The notes under the pieces were generated by a model. It worked only from the letters and a program-made list of their open reading frames with translations. It was not told the origin of the DNA and ran no database searches. From Mogibacterium sp. (GTDB taxonomy: Bacteria > Bacillota > Clostridia > Peptostreptococcales > Anaerovoracaceae), in the NCBI GenBank assembly GCA_017510725.1, contig JAFWMD010000044.1:1-44633 (forward strand): a DNA stretch of 44,633 bases, read 5' to 3'. Made by a program: the position numbers and the translations under genes. Below are positions 27,772-35,731 of the stretch, piece by piece; within the stretch, counting starts at the first letter, position 1, and every line of letters begins with the position of its first letter.

Positions 27772-28058
27772 TGAAAACACTTTCCATAAAAGTAAAAAAT
27801 GCGTTCCTCAGCAAGGATATATGCATGGAGAAAGCCCGAGAGATCATTTCAAAGGGGAGAATCAGCGGCATGAGCGAACTGCAGCTTGCGCATGAGATAT
27901 ATTTTCATGCGCTGGCTTTTTTCTTCTGTGAAAAGGTACTGCTTCTGCGTTGGGTAAAAAGGTTCGCTGATCCCATCGATATGTGTGACGGCGGAGATAC
28001 CCCGTTCAGGAGATTTGTTTTTGCTGCTTTCTGGATCATGACTAAAGGAAAGAAATAG
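27771..28058 (+). CDS. Small conserved protein after tgt (95 aa), function unknown
   Basis: A 95-residue protein whose ATG overlaps the tgt stop. The middle segment ELQLAHEIYFHALAFFF followed by KRFADPIDMCDGGDTPFRRF resembles small hypothetical proteins of Clostridia that I recall having an EIYxHA...ADPIDI.GGD pattern, but I cannot name a family or a function. No signal peptide is evident; one hydrophobic stretch (about 43-55) could be an amphipathic helix. Tight coupling to tgt and a gap of only 2 bases before the methyltransferase gene show that it is translated as part of this operon. Confidence 0.7.
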
Positions 28059-28060
28059 AT

Positions 28061-29290
28061 ATGGATCTGAAAGATATAAAGATTTTAAATACTGACAAGC
28101 TCTGTCCGGCCGCTGAACATTGCGGCGGCTGTATTTATCAGGGCGTGGACTATGCGGAACAGTACAGGCAGAAAGACAAGGCTGTAAGGCGACTGCTTGA
28201 TAAGCACGACATTGACGAGTCCGTATATCTCGGAATGGAGCCGGCGATTTGTACAGGCGGTTACAGAAACAAGATGGAATATACATTCGGAGACCTTGAG
28301 AAGGACGGAGAGCTCGAACTCGGCATGCACTACAAAGGCCGATGGATGTCAATAATAACGACAGATGAATGTCAGATCGTACCCGGAGCTTTTAATGCCG
28401 TTCTCCGCTGTGCACTTGAATTCTGCCGTTCAAGGGGGTACAGACCGTACCATCGAAAAACACACGAAGGCCTGCTTAGAAATCTCGTGGTGAGATGCGG
28501 AGTCAGGACCGGTGAGCTTCTGGTAAATATTGTTACAGCAAGTGACGGTGAAGCCAATGGAGCCAATGCATATTTCGATGAAGAAGGATTCCGTGATGCT
28601 TTGCTTGGCCTGGACACCGGCAATATGAAAATCGTCGGTATTATGAGAACCCTTAATGACAGTCTGGCAGATGCCGTTATAGATGAAGGGCATAAGGTGT
28701 TATGGGGACGTGATTACTACAATGAGGAGATCCTTGGGCTGAAGTTCAGGGTTAAGGCATTTGCGTTCTTCCAGACTAACATAGATGCAGTAGAAAGACT
28801 GTACAGCGATGTGCTTGAAGTCGTCCCTAATGTAAGCGGCAAAACTGTTTACGACCTTTACTGCGGTACAGGCACGATATCCCAGCTGATGGCATCAAAG
28901 GCTAAGGACGTCTACGGAATAGATATCGTGGATGATTCCATTGAGGCTGCCCGTTCCAATACAGAGCTTAACGGTATCTCCAACTGCCACTATATCTGTG
29001 GAGATGTAAAAGAGAAACTCGATGAGATACCTGAAAAGCCGGATGTGATAGTCGTAGATCCTCCGCGCGTAGGCATACACGACAAAGCTGTTGCAATGCT
29101 ATGCAGATATGGAATTGATGAAATAGTGTATGTCAGCTGCAATCCAAAGACACTTTGTATAAATCTGGACAGCTTCCGTGCCAATGGATATGAAATCAGA
29201 TCCATCAAGGCATATGACAACTTCCCGTTGACCAAACATGTGGAGTGCGTTTGCCTTTTGAGCAACAAAAAAGCCGATGGACTGTGTTGA
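28061..29290 (+). CDS. 23S rRNA (uracil-C5)-methyltransferase, RlmD/RumA type
   Basis: A SAM-dependent RNA uracil methyltransferase of the RumA/TrmA fold, probably acting on 23S rRNA. The N-terminal iron-sulfur motif CPAAEHCGGC starts near residue 15. The SAM fold has YDLYCGTGTISQLMA, VVDPPRVGIHD, and the catalytic cysteine in YVSCNPKTL; the family's C-terminal glutamate is probably in KHVECVCLL. The 409-residue protein has no TRAM domain before the cluster, unlike E. coli RlmD. Several such paralogs can occur in one Clostridia genome, so the target uracil is uncertain. AAAGGAAAG precedes the ATG. Confidence 0.9.
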   Translation: MDLKDIKILNTDKLCPAAEHCGGCIYQGVDYAEQYRQKDKAVRRLLDKHDIDESVYLGMEPAICTGGYRNKMEYTFGDLEKDGELELGMHYKGRWMSIITTDECQIVPGAFNAVLRCALEFCRSRGYRPYHRKTHEGLLRNLVVRCGVRTGELLVNIVTASDGEANGANAYFDEEGFRDALLGLDTGNMKIVGIMRTLNDSLADAVIDEGHKVLWGRDYYNEEILGLKFRVKAFAFFQTNIDAVERLYSDVLEVVPNVSGKTVYDLYCGTGTISQLMASKAKDVYGIDIVDDSIEAARSNTELNGISNCHYICGDVKEKLDEIPEKPDVIVVDPPRVGIHDKAVAMLCRYGIDEIVYVSCNPKTLCINLDSFRANGYEIRSIKAYDNFPLTKHVECVCLLSNKKADGLC

Positions 29291-29361
29291 GATCGGTGTG
29301 GATGCTGAGAATTACTATAGGGGCACTGTTTAAAGCAACTTTTTGAGAAGAAAAAATTATC

Positions 29362-30135
29362 ATGGACGTAAAAACAACTATTTTTTCTATTATTTCTGCA
29401 TTATTAGCCTTAATTATATGTGGACTTATTTACCTTCGAATGATCAAAAGGGAAGTTCCTGAGACTATAGGGAAACTCCAGGCAATCCTGCCGGTAATTT
29501 TGGGCGGCATCTGCGTGCTGGTTTCCGGTCCTGCCGGTATTGGATTGATATATGCATTTAAAACCATTGGGATAACGGGTGAAACAATGGCAACTCTGCC
29601 GGCGTCTTTTTTTACAGCCTTCTTCGTGGCGGGAGGAGTGGAGGAACTGTTTAAGTTTCTTGCAATCATAATCACAATCGCCATCTTAAAAAATAAGGTA
29701 AAGAACGTTTATGAGTATATCATCCTTGGCGCAGCTGTAGGCTTTGGCTTTACGGTTGTGGAAGACTTTACTTTTGGAGAGACGATGGTTGTATTATTGA
29801 TCAGAACGCCTTTAATGTTCACGCATATGACACTTAACATGATCATGGGAGAGTTTATTGGCAGGGCAAAGTATAACAAACAAAAAGGCGAAGGACAGAC
29901 TGCATTATACTGGGCTTTGGGGCTCATCATCCCAATGGCTTTACATACCCTGTATGATGCCGGAACAATTTTTAATTATCCTGTTATGAAGGGTGGAGAT
30001 TTTGTTGTAGGTGGCATACTTGGCGGCGCAGCAGTTTTGACAAATGTTGTTCTTTTGATCTATGTGCTGGTAAGAGCCAAGAAAAATGCTGAAAAGTTCT
30101 CTTCTCTTTCTATCTTGCCTAAAGACGCGCAGTAA
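29362..30135 (+). CDS. PrsW-like intramembrane metalloprotease (first copy)
   Basis: A multi-pass membrane protein of the PrsW family, in which B. subtilis PrsW makes the first cut of an anti-sigma factor. The family motifs are visible: Glu94-Glu95 and Lys98 in GGVEELFKF, Glu134-Asp135 in FTVVEDFTFG, His155 in THMTLNMIMG, and His195/Asp199 in HTLYDAG. About seven to eight hydrophobic helices are present in 257 residues. It stands at the start of the accessory part; base composition and codon use are more AT-rich than in the housekeeping genes upstream. The ribosome binding site is weak. No sigma factor lies directly beside it; one lies 3 kb downstream with a second PrsW-like gene. Family assignment is good, the substrate unknown. 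Confidence 0.85.
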   Translation: MDVKTTIFSIISALLALIICGLIYLRMIKREVPETIGKLQAILPVILGGICVLVSGPAGIGLIYAFKTIGITGETMATLPASFFTAFFVAGGVEELFKFLAIIITIAILKNKVKNVYEYIILGAAVGFGFTVVEDFTFGETMVVLLIRTPLMFTHMTLNMIMGEFIGRAKYNKQKGEGQTALYWALGLIIPMALHTLYDAGTIFNYPVMKGGDFVVGGILGGAAVLTNVVLLIYVLVRAKKNAEKFSSLSILPKDAQ

Positions 30136-30149
30136 AAGAGGAGACTGCC

Positions 30150-30493
30150 GATGCACTGTTTGTAGAAGCGTCGCTCCGACTCCGTGGTCTCGGCTCGTAC
30201 ATTTTGAAAGAAGCAGGTGCCATCGTCATCGCGAAGGCAAAACCAGTTTTAAGGTGAAAGCGTCTAAGAAAAGAGTCAAAGTGATCAGCCTTTCAAAGGG
30301 TTCTTCCAAGGTTCGCTTCTCGGTCAAAAAAGTCACCCATGGTCAGAAGTCCAGGGTCAAAATCAACAGCAGGACCGGCAAGATCACCCTGAAGAAGAGA
30401 ATCAGAAAGTGTACTATTTATGTGAAGGCAACATCCAAAGCAAATAAGAACCGCAAGGCCAGGACGAAGATCATTAAGATTGTCGTGAAGTAG
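30150..30493 (+). pseudogene. Remnant of a surface-protein C-terminal domain
   Basis: From about 30239 the frame encodes some 84 residues matching the lysine-rich beta domain seen at the ends of the 5'-nucleotidase and of the 1200-residue protein: KTSFKVKASKKRVKVI, then SRTGKITLKKRIRKCTIYVK, and a KIIKIVVK end. Upstream residues in the same frame are basic and cysteine-rich without signal peptide, and look like read-through of noncoding DNA. No ribosome binding site precedes a start that would express the domain alone. It therefore looks like the tail of a gene whose main part was deleted, lying directly after the PrsW-like gene. Confidence 0.6.
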
Positions 30494-30506
30494 GCGCTTA
30501 AAATGA

Positions 30507-30547
30507 CTTCCCGCTATTAGCTTTCAAAAGCCGTAACGAGAGGTTTT
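30507..30547 (+). terminator. Imperfect terminator after the remnant
   Basis: An imperfect long hairpin (30507-30525 with 30526-30543) is followed by TTTTTT (30544-30549). It would be the terminator of the lost gene or of the PrsW-like transcript. The remaining bases to 30608 show no further structure. Confidence 0.4.
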
Positions 30548-30608
30548 TTGTAAGAAACGCAGCAGCAGAAAAATGCTCAAAGGCAGCATATGCTAAAGAA
30601 GATTTATT

Positions 30609-31328
30609 ATGATATTTGTATCAATAGTAGGAGATTCGATAAGTACATACGAAGGTTACAATCCGCCTGAATACGCTGTTTACTATGATAAGGAAATGCA
30701 GCAAGTAAACGGGCTTAACAGTGTTTACGATACCTGGTGGGCAAAAGTAAACCAAAGAATGCATGCATATCTTTGTGTAAACAATTCATATTCGGGAAGC
30801 AAAGTTACGGGAAACGGTTTCCCTGCTGCCTCAAGTATTGAGCGAATATCGCGCTTAAAGACAGCTTCTTCCAGCCCGGATTATATTCTGGTCTATATTG
30901 GCGTTAATGACTTTGGCAATGGCGTAAAAATAAGGCAAGACCGGGTCACAAATCCCGGAAACAATAATTTGCTTTATTTTGAAGATGCTTATGAATATAT
31001 GATAAGTCAGATACAGGAACAATATACTGATGCGAAAATCATTTGTGGAACACTGCTTCGCAGCAAAGTAAAAAGGCATGAAGACTGGATATTTCCTGAA
31101 TCATATGCAGGTGTAAGATTTGAAGATTATAATGATGCAATACGCAGAATAACAAAACAAAAAAATATATTACTGGCAGATATTGCAAAGCAGAATATCA
31201 GGTATGAGACTCTCGATGGTACTCATCCAACTGCGGAAGGCCATAAGACTATAGCTCATGCATGGATAAAATGCCTTATGGAAAGAGAGGGCGTTCAAGG
31301 ACAAAACTATGAAACAATTCAACGATGA
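30609..31328 (+). CDS. SGNH/GDSL-type hydrolase
   Basis: A 239-residue serine hydrolase of the SGNH superfamily, probably an esterase or deacetylase. Block I GDSIS (Gly8-Asp9-Ser10, Ser10 the nucleophile), the block II glycine in NSYSGSKVTG, block III GVND with the oxyanion Asn, and block V DGTHP (Asp203, His206) complete the triad. No signal peptide is visible, so it appears cytoplasmic. The purine run AAAGAAG is the only ribosome-binding candidate. It overlaps the next gene by 20 bases, so the two are co-expressed. The substrate cannot be read from the sequence; an AT-rich base composition sets it apart from the housekeeping part. Confidence 0.87.
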   Translation: MIFVSIVGDSISTYEGYNPPEYAVYYDKEMQQVNGLNSVYDTWWAKVNQRMHAYLCVNNSYSGSKVTGNGFPAASSIERISRLKTASSSPDYILVYIGVNDFGNGVKIRQDRVTNPGNNNLLYFEDAYEYMISQIQEQYTDAKIICGTLLRSKVKRHEDWIFPESYAGVRFEDYNDAIRRITKQKNILLADIAKQNIRYETLDGTHPTAEGHKTIAHAWIKCLMEREGVQGQNYETIQR

Positions 31329-32940
31329 ATACCTTGATGATATTTCATATATCAAGGATATCAGACATTTACCGATGGGACCATGGCACCAGTACGATGT
31401 GCTTCTTGATGCTCAGGGCTATGGCTGGGATTATATGCTGGACAGTGCAGATTACATGGCTTCGGCTGATGTTAAGTGCATTACTGAAGTGCAGACCGGA
31501 GATTTCAGGGTAAATACTGTAAATATCACAGACTCATACCATGAACATAATAATAAATGCAGCGAAACTCCTGAGCTGAAAAAGGAGCAGGGGTTTCTTT
31601 CCATTGCCGGCAATTCTGAAGCAATCAAAGCCCCCGTAAAAATAGTATGGGTAAATCAGACCCGTGCAATCCGGATTCTTACGCTTGTGGAGGATGAACT
31701 TCTGATCAGAAAATATGTGGAGACGGTAATTCGCCGGTCATTCGGATCAGAGGATGCCATGAAACTCGGGAAAAGTGCCTCTAAGGACCAGTCTGGTCTT
31801 AGTGAGCAGGACATGAAGACATCTTTATTCCTTATACCTGTAGCATTTGAAGGTGAAGCAGAATTTACGGAAGAACCTGATTATGAACTTCACTTTGGAG
31901 TTCGTGAAGCTCAGATGACAATGATCGGATCAAAGCTGGTTTGTGACGATATACCGGATGGATTCACTCCAGCCAAAGCAGCTGGTAAAAAAATCATGCA
32001 TTACCAGACACTGAAAGCTCCTGGTGGTAAGAGATTCATTCCGCTGTTTACCTCATACAATCAGATCATAGCAATCTTCGGGAAAAATATCAGAATCGGT
32101 GTAATCTGCTACGAAACTGCCAGGGAGTTCGTCCTGAAAGAAAAACTGGATGGAATCGTAGTCTCACCGGGATCCCGGGATATCATCATTCCGGGAAAAG
32201 ATCTTATGCAGGATACCGCTAATTGCGATGTTATGACGCAGATAGATGATCTGAAACTCAGCATCGAAAAAGGATGTGTATCAACAGAAGAAACGGCCGG
32301 ATCAATTCTTGAGTTGGATAAGTGTTTTCAAAGATGCGCTGGATGCCGGACCTGCAAGAGAACACGTGAGAGGAGCCCGGAGAAATACATAACAGACAGC
32401 GGGCATGCTATATCAGAGATTCTTGCGTCAATCAATACAGAGGAATATGTGGATCTGATAAACATACTTTCTGAAAGCTATAAGAAAGGAACTGCAAAAG
32501 AACAGGCCCACTCGTTGTTACCGGTGCTGATCGACGATTATGAGTCCCGCATGCAGAATGAATTGCGCGAGCAGACGAAAATACTTCGTAAAACTGCCGG
32601 TAAAATGGAATGGAAAGTGGAATTCCTTCCGTTTAATTGCGGATGGGTCGATGGTTTTATCCGGAAAACTGAGGAGTGGCTTAGATATGTGAAACCTCTC
32701 ATTATTGTTGCAGCAGCAAGGGAAACCGAAAACAGTTTTGTTAAGGAATCAGTAAAGTGTTTAGAGGAACTGACAAGCAGAGCACTTTATAATAACGATG
32801 AGGCTGCATATAAACTGTCGAGTGCCTTTGCTGTTTATTTTGCCGATATGCCGTCTGTCATGGTATGGGTAAAAACTGATTACAAGCTTGCTGAAAACCA
32901 TTTAAACATGATGAAGCGGTTGTTTAAAAAAGCAAAATAG
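31309..32940 (+). CDS. Large protein with SseB-like domain and a four-cysteine cluster, function unknown
   Basis: A 543-residue soluble protein without signal peptide or membrane helix. Residues about 240-305 (RFIPLFTSYNQI, FVLKEKLDGIVVSP, IIIPGKDL) resemble the SseB N-terminal domain, a small alpha/beta module of unclear role. The earlier stretch with KIVWVNQTRAIRI and a YVETVIRRSFG helix may be a second diverged adapter-like module. Cys342, Cys346, Cys349 and Cys352 form CX3CX2CX2C, a possible metal or iron-sulfur site. The C-terminal 180 residues are helical. It is translated with the SGNH hydrolase (20-base overlap) and followed by a terminator. I cannot assign a function. Confidence 0.75.
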   Translation: MKQFNDEYLDDISYIKDIRHLPMGPWHQYDVLLDAQGYGWDYMLDSADYMASADVKCITEVQTGDFRVNTVNITDSYHEHNNKCSETPELKKEQGFLSIAGNSEAIKAPVKIVWVNQTRAIRILTLVEDELLIRKYVETVIRRSFGSEDAMKLGKSASKDQSGLSEQDMKTSLFLIPVAFEGEAEFTEEPDYELHFGVREAQMTMIGSKLVCDDIPDGFTPAKAAGKKIMHYQTLKAPGGKRFIPLFTSYNQIIAIFGKNIRIGVICYETAREFVLKEKLDGIVVSPGSRDIIIPGKDLMQDTANCDVMTQIDDLKLSIEKGCVSTEETAGSILELDKCFQRCAGCRTCKRTRERSPEKYITDSGHAISEILASINTEEYVDLINILSESYKKGTAKEQAHSLLPVLIDDYESRMQNELREQTKILRKTAGKMEWKVEFLPFNCGWVDGFIRKTEEWLRYVKPLIIVAAARETENSFVKESVKCLEELTSRALYNNDEAAYKLSSAFAVYFADMPSVMVWVKTDYKLAENHLNMMKRLFKKAK

Positions 32941-33010
32941 TGTCAGTACATCAGAGCATCCATTTGTTAAAAAAAATTGCCCGCAGGCAAAAGGATGGGC
33001 AAAGATAATT

Positions 33011-33041
33011 GAGGATGGCAATCAGGTCATCCTCTTTTTTT
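33011..33041 (+). terminator. Terminator after the SGNH/SseB-like pair
   Basis: GAGGATG (33011-33017) pairs with CATCCTC (33028-33034) and is followed by seven T. A second, T-less hairpin with TTGCCC (32977-32982) and GGGCAA (32997-33002) lies just before it. Confidence 0.82.
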
Positions 33042-33070
33042 AACAGGTGTTAATTTGTATTGCTCATGGA

Positions 33071-33076
33071 TATAAT
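33071..33076 (+). promoter_or_regulatory. Perfect -10 box directly before the sigma gene
   Basis: TATAAT ends 7 bases before the ATG at 33083, so the predicted first transcribed base is the A of the start codon. TGTTAA (33048-33053) is the only weak -35 at 17 bases. No ribosome binding site is present. Confidence 0.6.
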
Positions 33077-33082
33077 ACTATT

Positions 33083-33652
33083 ATGATTAATTCAGTGACA
33101 TCGGAAGACGGAAAACTGTACCTCAGTTTTCTTGACGGAGATACAACAGCATATGATCAACTCATGATCCGTCATGGTGACAGCCTGACGCTGTATTTAT
33201 ATGGCTATCTGCATGACTGGCAGGATGCTGAAGACCTGATGATAGAAGCTTTTGCACGGATCATGGTTAAGAAACCAAGAATCCAGGATGGAAGTTTCAA
33301 GGCATATCTTTTCAGAACGGGACGGAATCTTGCTTCAAGATTCCATTCACGAAGAACAAGGGTCATGCAGATATCTTTTGATGATATCGAAAACGATCTG
33401 ACCGGTCATGAGCTTGTAGAAGAGAGAATTATCAGCGATGAACAGAAAAGGGCTCTCGGAGTATGTCTTGAAAGGATAGATCCGCTTGAGAAAGAAGCCC
33501 TGTGGCTGGTATATATTGAGAGAATGAGCTATGCCGAAGCCGCAGAAGTAATGAAAGTGAATACCAAGAAAATCGACCATCTTCTTAGCAGAGGAAAGCA
33601 AAGCATGAAAAAGGAACTTATGAAGGAAGGAATCACAAATGCGATCGAATGA
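33083..33652 (+). CDS. ECF-like RNA polymerase sigma factor
   Basis: A 189-residue sigma-70 family factor with only regions 2 and 4. Region 2 covers about 15-85 (YDQLMIRHGDSL, DWQDAEDLMIEAFARI, FKAYLFRTGRNLASRF); region 4 covers about 125-180 (LEKEALWLVYIERMSYAEAAEVM, then KKIDHLLSRGKQSMKKEL, the HTH). The ATG at 33083 is chosen because a perfect -10 box ends 7 bases before it; a longer frame from 33047 would start inside the promoter. It heads a four-gene overlapping operon: its end overlaps the two-TM gene by 14 bases. The adjacent membrane proteins and PrsW-like protease suggest control by membrane proteolysis. Its target promoters are unknown. Confidence 0.9.
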   Translation: MINSVTSEDGKLYLSFLDGDTTAYDQLMIRHGDSLTLYLYGYLHDWQDAEDLMIEAFARIMVKKPRIQDGSFKAYLFRTGRNLASRFHSRRTRVMQISFDDIENDLTGHELVEERIISDEQKRALGVCLERIDPLEKEALWLVYIERMSYAEAAEVMKVNTKKIDHLLSRGKQSMKKELMKEGITNAIE

Positions 33653-33980
33653 AGAACGAATAGCATCAATGCATAAGCGGGCTGCTGAATACGGAAGGGA
33701 GTCAAGAAGACGCAAAGTTCTTATTGCACAGACCGCAAGCATAATTATCTGCCTGGCAGTGATTGTAACGACAGCTATTCTTATGCCCGGATTCAGGAGC
33801 AGTACATTAGCAGAAACAGCAACGGGTGAAATGAATGCAAGTATTTTTACCGACAGTCCTATGCTCGGTTATATTGTGATAGGCATACTCGCATTCCTTC
33901 TGGGGACAGCAGTTACCGTGCTGTGTTTCCGCCTGAAGAAATGGGAACAGGAAGAGAACTCAAAGGCTGCTTATGATTGA
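33639..33980 (+). CDS. Small two-TM protein, candidate membrane regulator of the sigma factor
   Basis: A 113-residue protein with a charged N-terminal helix (SNEERIASMHKRAAEYG), a first membrane segment (about 28-48), an outside loop of about 25 residues, a second segment (about 76-97) and a short charged tail inside. It is a clear paralog of the 98-residue protein at 35382: both have EER...MHKRAAE at the N-terminus and GYI...A.F..G...TVL at the second segment. It overlaps the sigma gene by 14 bases and the next gene by 8, with GAAGGAAGG before the start. I know small proteins of this kind beside sigma factors in Clostridia. A role as anti-sigma factor is inferred from position alone, since it is too short for a classical anti-sigma domain. 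Confidence 0.75.
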   Translation: MRSNEERIASMHKRAAEYGRESRRRKVLIAQTASIIICLAVIVTTAILMPGFRSSTLAETATGEMNASIFTDSPMLGYIVIGILAFLLGTAVTVLCFRLKKWEQEENSKAAYD

Positions 33981-34605
33981 GAATACTGAAAACATAATTC
34001 AGATCTTATTAACAGGGATATGCACTGTTTATTCAGCATACAGAGCTGTGTTATCGGGCAGAAGGGAATGGATCCTGCTGGGTCTGTTTTCGGGTGTTTT
34101 CTTTCTGGGAGACGTCTACTATATACTATATCTTATTCTGTACTCGAGTACACCTTTTGAGTCTTTTATCCCTTATCTGTGCTGGTATACCTCATACTAT
34201 TTTCTGATACTTCTTATCATGTTATTTAAGTTTGAGAAGAGAAGATGGAATCCGTCGGCACCCATGTTTCTCATACCCGTATTTACAACTGTCATGTGCG
34301 TATTTTTCATTTATGAAGGCGGAGATGTTTTCAGCAATCTGCTTACACTGTGTCTGATGACTGTTCTGCTGTGGAATTCAGTAGAAGGACTTAAAAATCT
34401 GGCTTCAGACGGTGACAGTCAGAATCCTAAAGGAAAAATATATGTATTGACTATTGTTTTCTGCTTTCTCGAATATGCCATGTGGACGGCATCGTGTTTC
34501 TGGATAGGTGACAGAATTACAAATCCGTATTTCTGGTTTGATACAATGCTCTCGGTCTGCTTTATCCTTTATGCAGCACAAATGCGAAAGGTGGTGGACG
34601 AATGA
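33973..34605 (+). CDS. Multi-pass membrane protein, function unknown
   Basis: A 210-residue integral membrane protein with about seven hydrophobic helices separated by short charged loops (for example KFEKRRWNP and the DGDSQNPKGK loop). It has no catalytic motif that I recognise. It overlaps the two-TM gene by 8 bases and the PrsW-like gene by 4 (ATGA), so all four products are made together. A sensor or scaffold for the module is possible but is speculation. Confidence 0.72.
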   Translation: MIENTENIIQILLTGICTVYSAYRAVLSGRREWILLGLFSGVFFLGDVYYILYLILYSSTPFESFIPYLCWYTSYYFLILLIMLFKFEKRRWNPSAPMFLIPVFTTVMCVFFIYEGGDVFSNLLTLCLMTVLLWNSVEGLKNLASDGDSQNPKGKIYVLTIVFCFLEYAMWTASCFWIGDRITNPYFWFDTMLSVCFILYAAQMRKVVDE

Positions 34606-35246
34606 ATTATATAGAAAATATTTACGTCTGCCTTGCAGCACCGATATTTATTGCTATTCTGTGCATACATACCAGAGGCCGCAGAATGATGATCTTTGTA
34701 CTCGGTGGCATGACGGTCTGTCTGCTGTCCTCATATATAAGCACGTTTATTGCTTCTGTTGAGCATGTTGATGCCTTGACTGCATCCCTTGAAATATCTC
34801 CTTTTGTAGAGGAAATAATGAAACTGTGTCCGGTATTCTTCTATCTGCTTGTATTTGAGCCCGGAAGAGAAGGTATTTCGGGAAGCGTACTGATGACAGC
34901 AGTCGGATATGCAACTCTTGAAAATGCCTGTTATCTGTCTCAGAATGGAGCACAAAACTTTTTCCATCTGCTTATAAGAGGGTTCGGAACAGGTGCAATG
35001 CATGTTGTGTGCGGTGCGATAATCGGTATAGGACTTCTGTATCTATGGGATAAAATATGGCTTCAGATTGCAGGCACCATTGGGCTTCTGACAATTGCAG
35101 TTACTTATCATGGCATTTACAATATGCTGGTAGCAAAACCGGGCATACCTGCTGTCGCAGGGTACTTCATACCGTTGGCAACAGCTTTTGCGGTAGTCAT
35201 ACCTTTGAACCGAAAAGCCTTTCTAAAACATGGCCCGTCAAAATAA
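34602..35246 (+). CDS. PrsW-like intramembrane metalloprotease (second copy)
   Basis: A 214-residue membrane protein that keeps the PrsW metalloprotease motifs: Glu70-Glu71 and Lys74 in FVEEIMK, Glu107 in ATLENACYL, His134 in GAMHVVCGAIIG and His170 in YHGIYN. About seven membrane segments are present. It is shorter than B. subtilis PrsW and clearly different from the first copy at 29362. It is the last gene of the sigma operon, which ends at the terminator 35262-35292. In B. subtilis PrsW starts the cleavage that frees SigW; a similar role on one of the two-TM proteins is an inference from operon context. AAAGGTGG lies before the ATG. Confidence 0.83.
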   Translation: MNYIENIYVCLAAPIFIAILCIHTRGRRMMIFVLGGMTVCLLSSYISTFIASVEHVDALTASLEISPFVEEIMKLCPVFFYLLVFEPGREGISGSVLMTAVGYATLENACYLSQNGAQNFFHLLIRGFGTGAMHVVCGAIIGIGLLYLWDKIWLQIAGTIGLLTIAVTYHGIYNMLVAKPGIPAVAGYFIPLATAFAVVIPLNRKAFLKHGPSK

Positions 35247-35261
35247 TTTCCAAAATTTCTA

Positions 35262-35292
35262 AAAAATCTCTCCGCATAGCGGGGAGATTTTT
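35262..35292 (+). terminator. Terminator of the sigma operon
   Basis: A 14-bp stem (35262-35275 with 35279-35292, one G-T pair) with an ATA loop ends in a T run. It separates the sigma operon from the gene pair 35382/35732. Confidence 0.88.
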
Positions 35293-35381
35293 AGTTTGCA
35301 TGTATCTAATTATATAAAGGGGTATTTATATAAAAACGTTTCAGGAAAGTATCAAATGCGTGCAGAAGGAGAAGTGTACTG

Positions 35382-35678
35382 ATGAGAGATCAAGAAGAAA
35401 GACTCCTGAAAATGCATAAGAGGGCAGCAGAACTTAAAAAGGCCAGGGAAAAAGCCGGCATAAGAATAGCGGGATTTGTCTCTGCCGGACTTGCGGTCTG
35501 CCTGGTAATAATGATGCAGCAGACGGAGAGTCTGCATCATGAACTGATGAGCAGCCAGAACACAGGCTCATCTCTGCTCTCAAGCAGTGTAGGCGGATAT
35601 ATCCTGGTAGCACTTGCGGCATTCTTTGCGGGGGTGATTATTACAGTGCTGATCATAAGAAACAGAAAGAGAGAATGA
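35382..35678 (+). CDS. Small two-TM protein, paralog of the one in the sigma operon
   Basis: A 98-residue protein with the same plan as the product of 33639-33980: charged N-terminal helix (RDQEERLLKMHKRAAELKK), membrane segment (about 27-45), short outside loop rich in Ser, second segment (about 68-90) and basic end. AAGGAG lies before the ATG. It sits behind the terminator of the sigma operon and 53 bases before the large secreted protein, with which it probably shares a transcript. Being a second target for the same sigma or protease is an attractive guess; there is no direct evidence. Confidence 0.75.
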   Translation: MRDQEERLLKMHKRAAELKKAREKAGIRIAGFVSAGLAVCLVIMMQQTESLHHELMSSQNTGSSLLSSSVGGYILVALAAFFAGVIITVLIIRNRKRE

Positions 35679-35731
35679 CAGAAAACAAAAGGCATAATGT
35701 TTGGTTGTTAATTTCAAAAGGAGGAAATGCA

